From contig CAIVAH010000122.1 in the NCBI GenBank assembly GCA_903903765.1, positions 1-6,628 of the forward strand: a stretch of 6,628 bases of DNA, read 5' to 3'. The DNA comes from an uncultured Methylococcaceae bacterium (lineage in GTDB: Bacteria; Pseudomonadota; Gammaproteobacteria; Methylococcales; Methylomonadaceae). Shown here piece by piece: positions 6,177-6,628 of this stretch. The notes below the pieces were generated by a model. The model saw only the letters and a program-made list of their open reading frames with translations. It did no database searches and was not told the origin of the DNA. The position numbers were made by a program, and so were the translations under genes. Position 1 is the stretch's first letter, and the number at the start of each line of letters is the position of its first letter.

Positions 6177-6628
6177 TTAACCCGCTACGTTTGGAGCGAA
6201 TGGGTGTTTTGCAGCAGATTTAGCAGCAACAACTTCAGCAGCAGTTGGAGTACCTGCTACAGCGCGTTGTAAAGCTTCTCTAGTTGCTTGGTAGTTGAAT
6301 TTTTCGATTAATGCATCGTCTTCAGCTTGCCAGTGAATGAATACACCAACAGAGATGAATAAATCATCAGCTTCGTCAGCTGGGATAGTACCGTCTTCAA
6401 CTGAATCAGCTACTGCTAAAGCAACTGCACGTTGTGCTGGACCAAACATTTGAACAGCTTGTTTAGAACCTTTGATTGTTACTTTGTTGAATAAGATTGT
6501 AGCTGGTTTAACTAATAAGTTAGGAGCAACAACTGCTAATAAAGTTGAGAAGCCGTCTTTGTTGTTAGTTAAAGCTGTTGCGAATGCAGTTTCAGCAGCT
6601 GAACCACGTGGGCCAATGATTAAATCGA
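6177..6628 (-). CDS. fae: Formaldehyde-activating enzyme, 5' end missing
   Basis: Fae is a cytoplasmic enzyme that speeds the condensation of formaldehyde with H4MPT to methylene-H4MPT, the entry to the H4MPT oxidation pathway. The frame is open through the right edge and gives 149 residues; family members are about 170, so roughly 20 N-terminal residues lie outside. Visible family signatures, in order, are [15 protein letters not shown] at the cut end, [52 protein letters not shown] and the C-terminal HPFAPNVAG. An internal ATG at 6449 (in QMFGPAQ) is not the start. The conserved catalytic His sits just before the DLIIG motif in known Fae proteins, so it falls immediately off the window and cannot be checked. 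All eleven leucines visible are TTA and most prolines CCA, the bias expected of a very highly expressed gene. It converges on the HisA-like gene, with the terminator between them. Confidence 0.96.
   Translation of the reverse strand, partial: DLIIGPRGSAAETAFATALTNNKDGFSTLLAVVAPNLLVKPATILFNKVTIKGSKQAVQMFGPAQRAVALAVADSVEDGTIPADEADDLFISVGVFIHWQAEDDALIEKFNYQATREALQRAVAGTPTAAEVVAAKSAAKHPFAPNVAG

Overview
The window looks like a chromosomal stretch from an aerobic methylotroph. The most likely source is a gammaproteobacterial methanotrophic lineage (Methylococcales-like) of moderate to low G+C. The strongest evidence is at the right end: a nearly complete formaldehyde-activating enzyme gene (fae) with very biased codon use, next to relatives of the methanofuran/methylofuran biosynthesis enzymes MfnD and MfnF and a divergent HisA-like TIM barrel. 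These families are shared by methanogenic archaea and by bacteria that oxidise formaldehyde through tetrahydromethanopterin (H4MPT). Genus-level assignment is inference only.

Layout. Bases 1-1852, plus strand: the 3' part of a tandem AAA+ ATPase gene, followed 8 bp later by a small unrecognised gene whose ribosome binding site overlaps the ATPase stop codon. Bases 1853-2062: a convergent, AT-rich gap with no gene I can support. Bases 2063-5386, minus strand: a tightly packed three-gene operon read right to left. It holds an MfnD-like ATP-grasp ligase, an MfnF-like ASKHA-fold enzyme overlapping it by 17 bases, and a membrane-anchored SLT-type lytic transglycosylase coupled to mfnF by an ATGA stop/start overlap. 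Bases 5387-5427: a 41-bp divergent intergenic region. Bases 5428-6105, plus strand: the HisA/HisF-related protein. Bases 6110-6169: two hairpins, the first a convincing bidirectional terminator. Bases 6177-6628, minus strand: fae, cut at its 5' end by the window edge.

How the genes fit together. Fae condenses formaldehyde with H4MPT. Later steps of that pathway end in the formyltransferase/hydrolase complex, which uses methylofuran as C1 carrier. MfnD and MfnF homologues would build the glutamylated aromatic and furan parts of that carrier. The HisA-like protein belongs by context to the same cofactor pathway, but its reaction cannot be read from sequence. The transglycosylase is the outsider: it is translationally tied to the cofactor operon without an obvious metabolic reason. 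The AAA+ ATPase and its small partner form a separate unit of unknown function. I saw no mobile element, CRISPR array, tRNA or rRNA.
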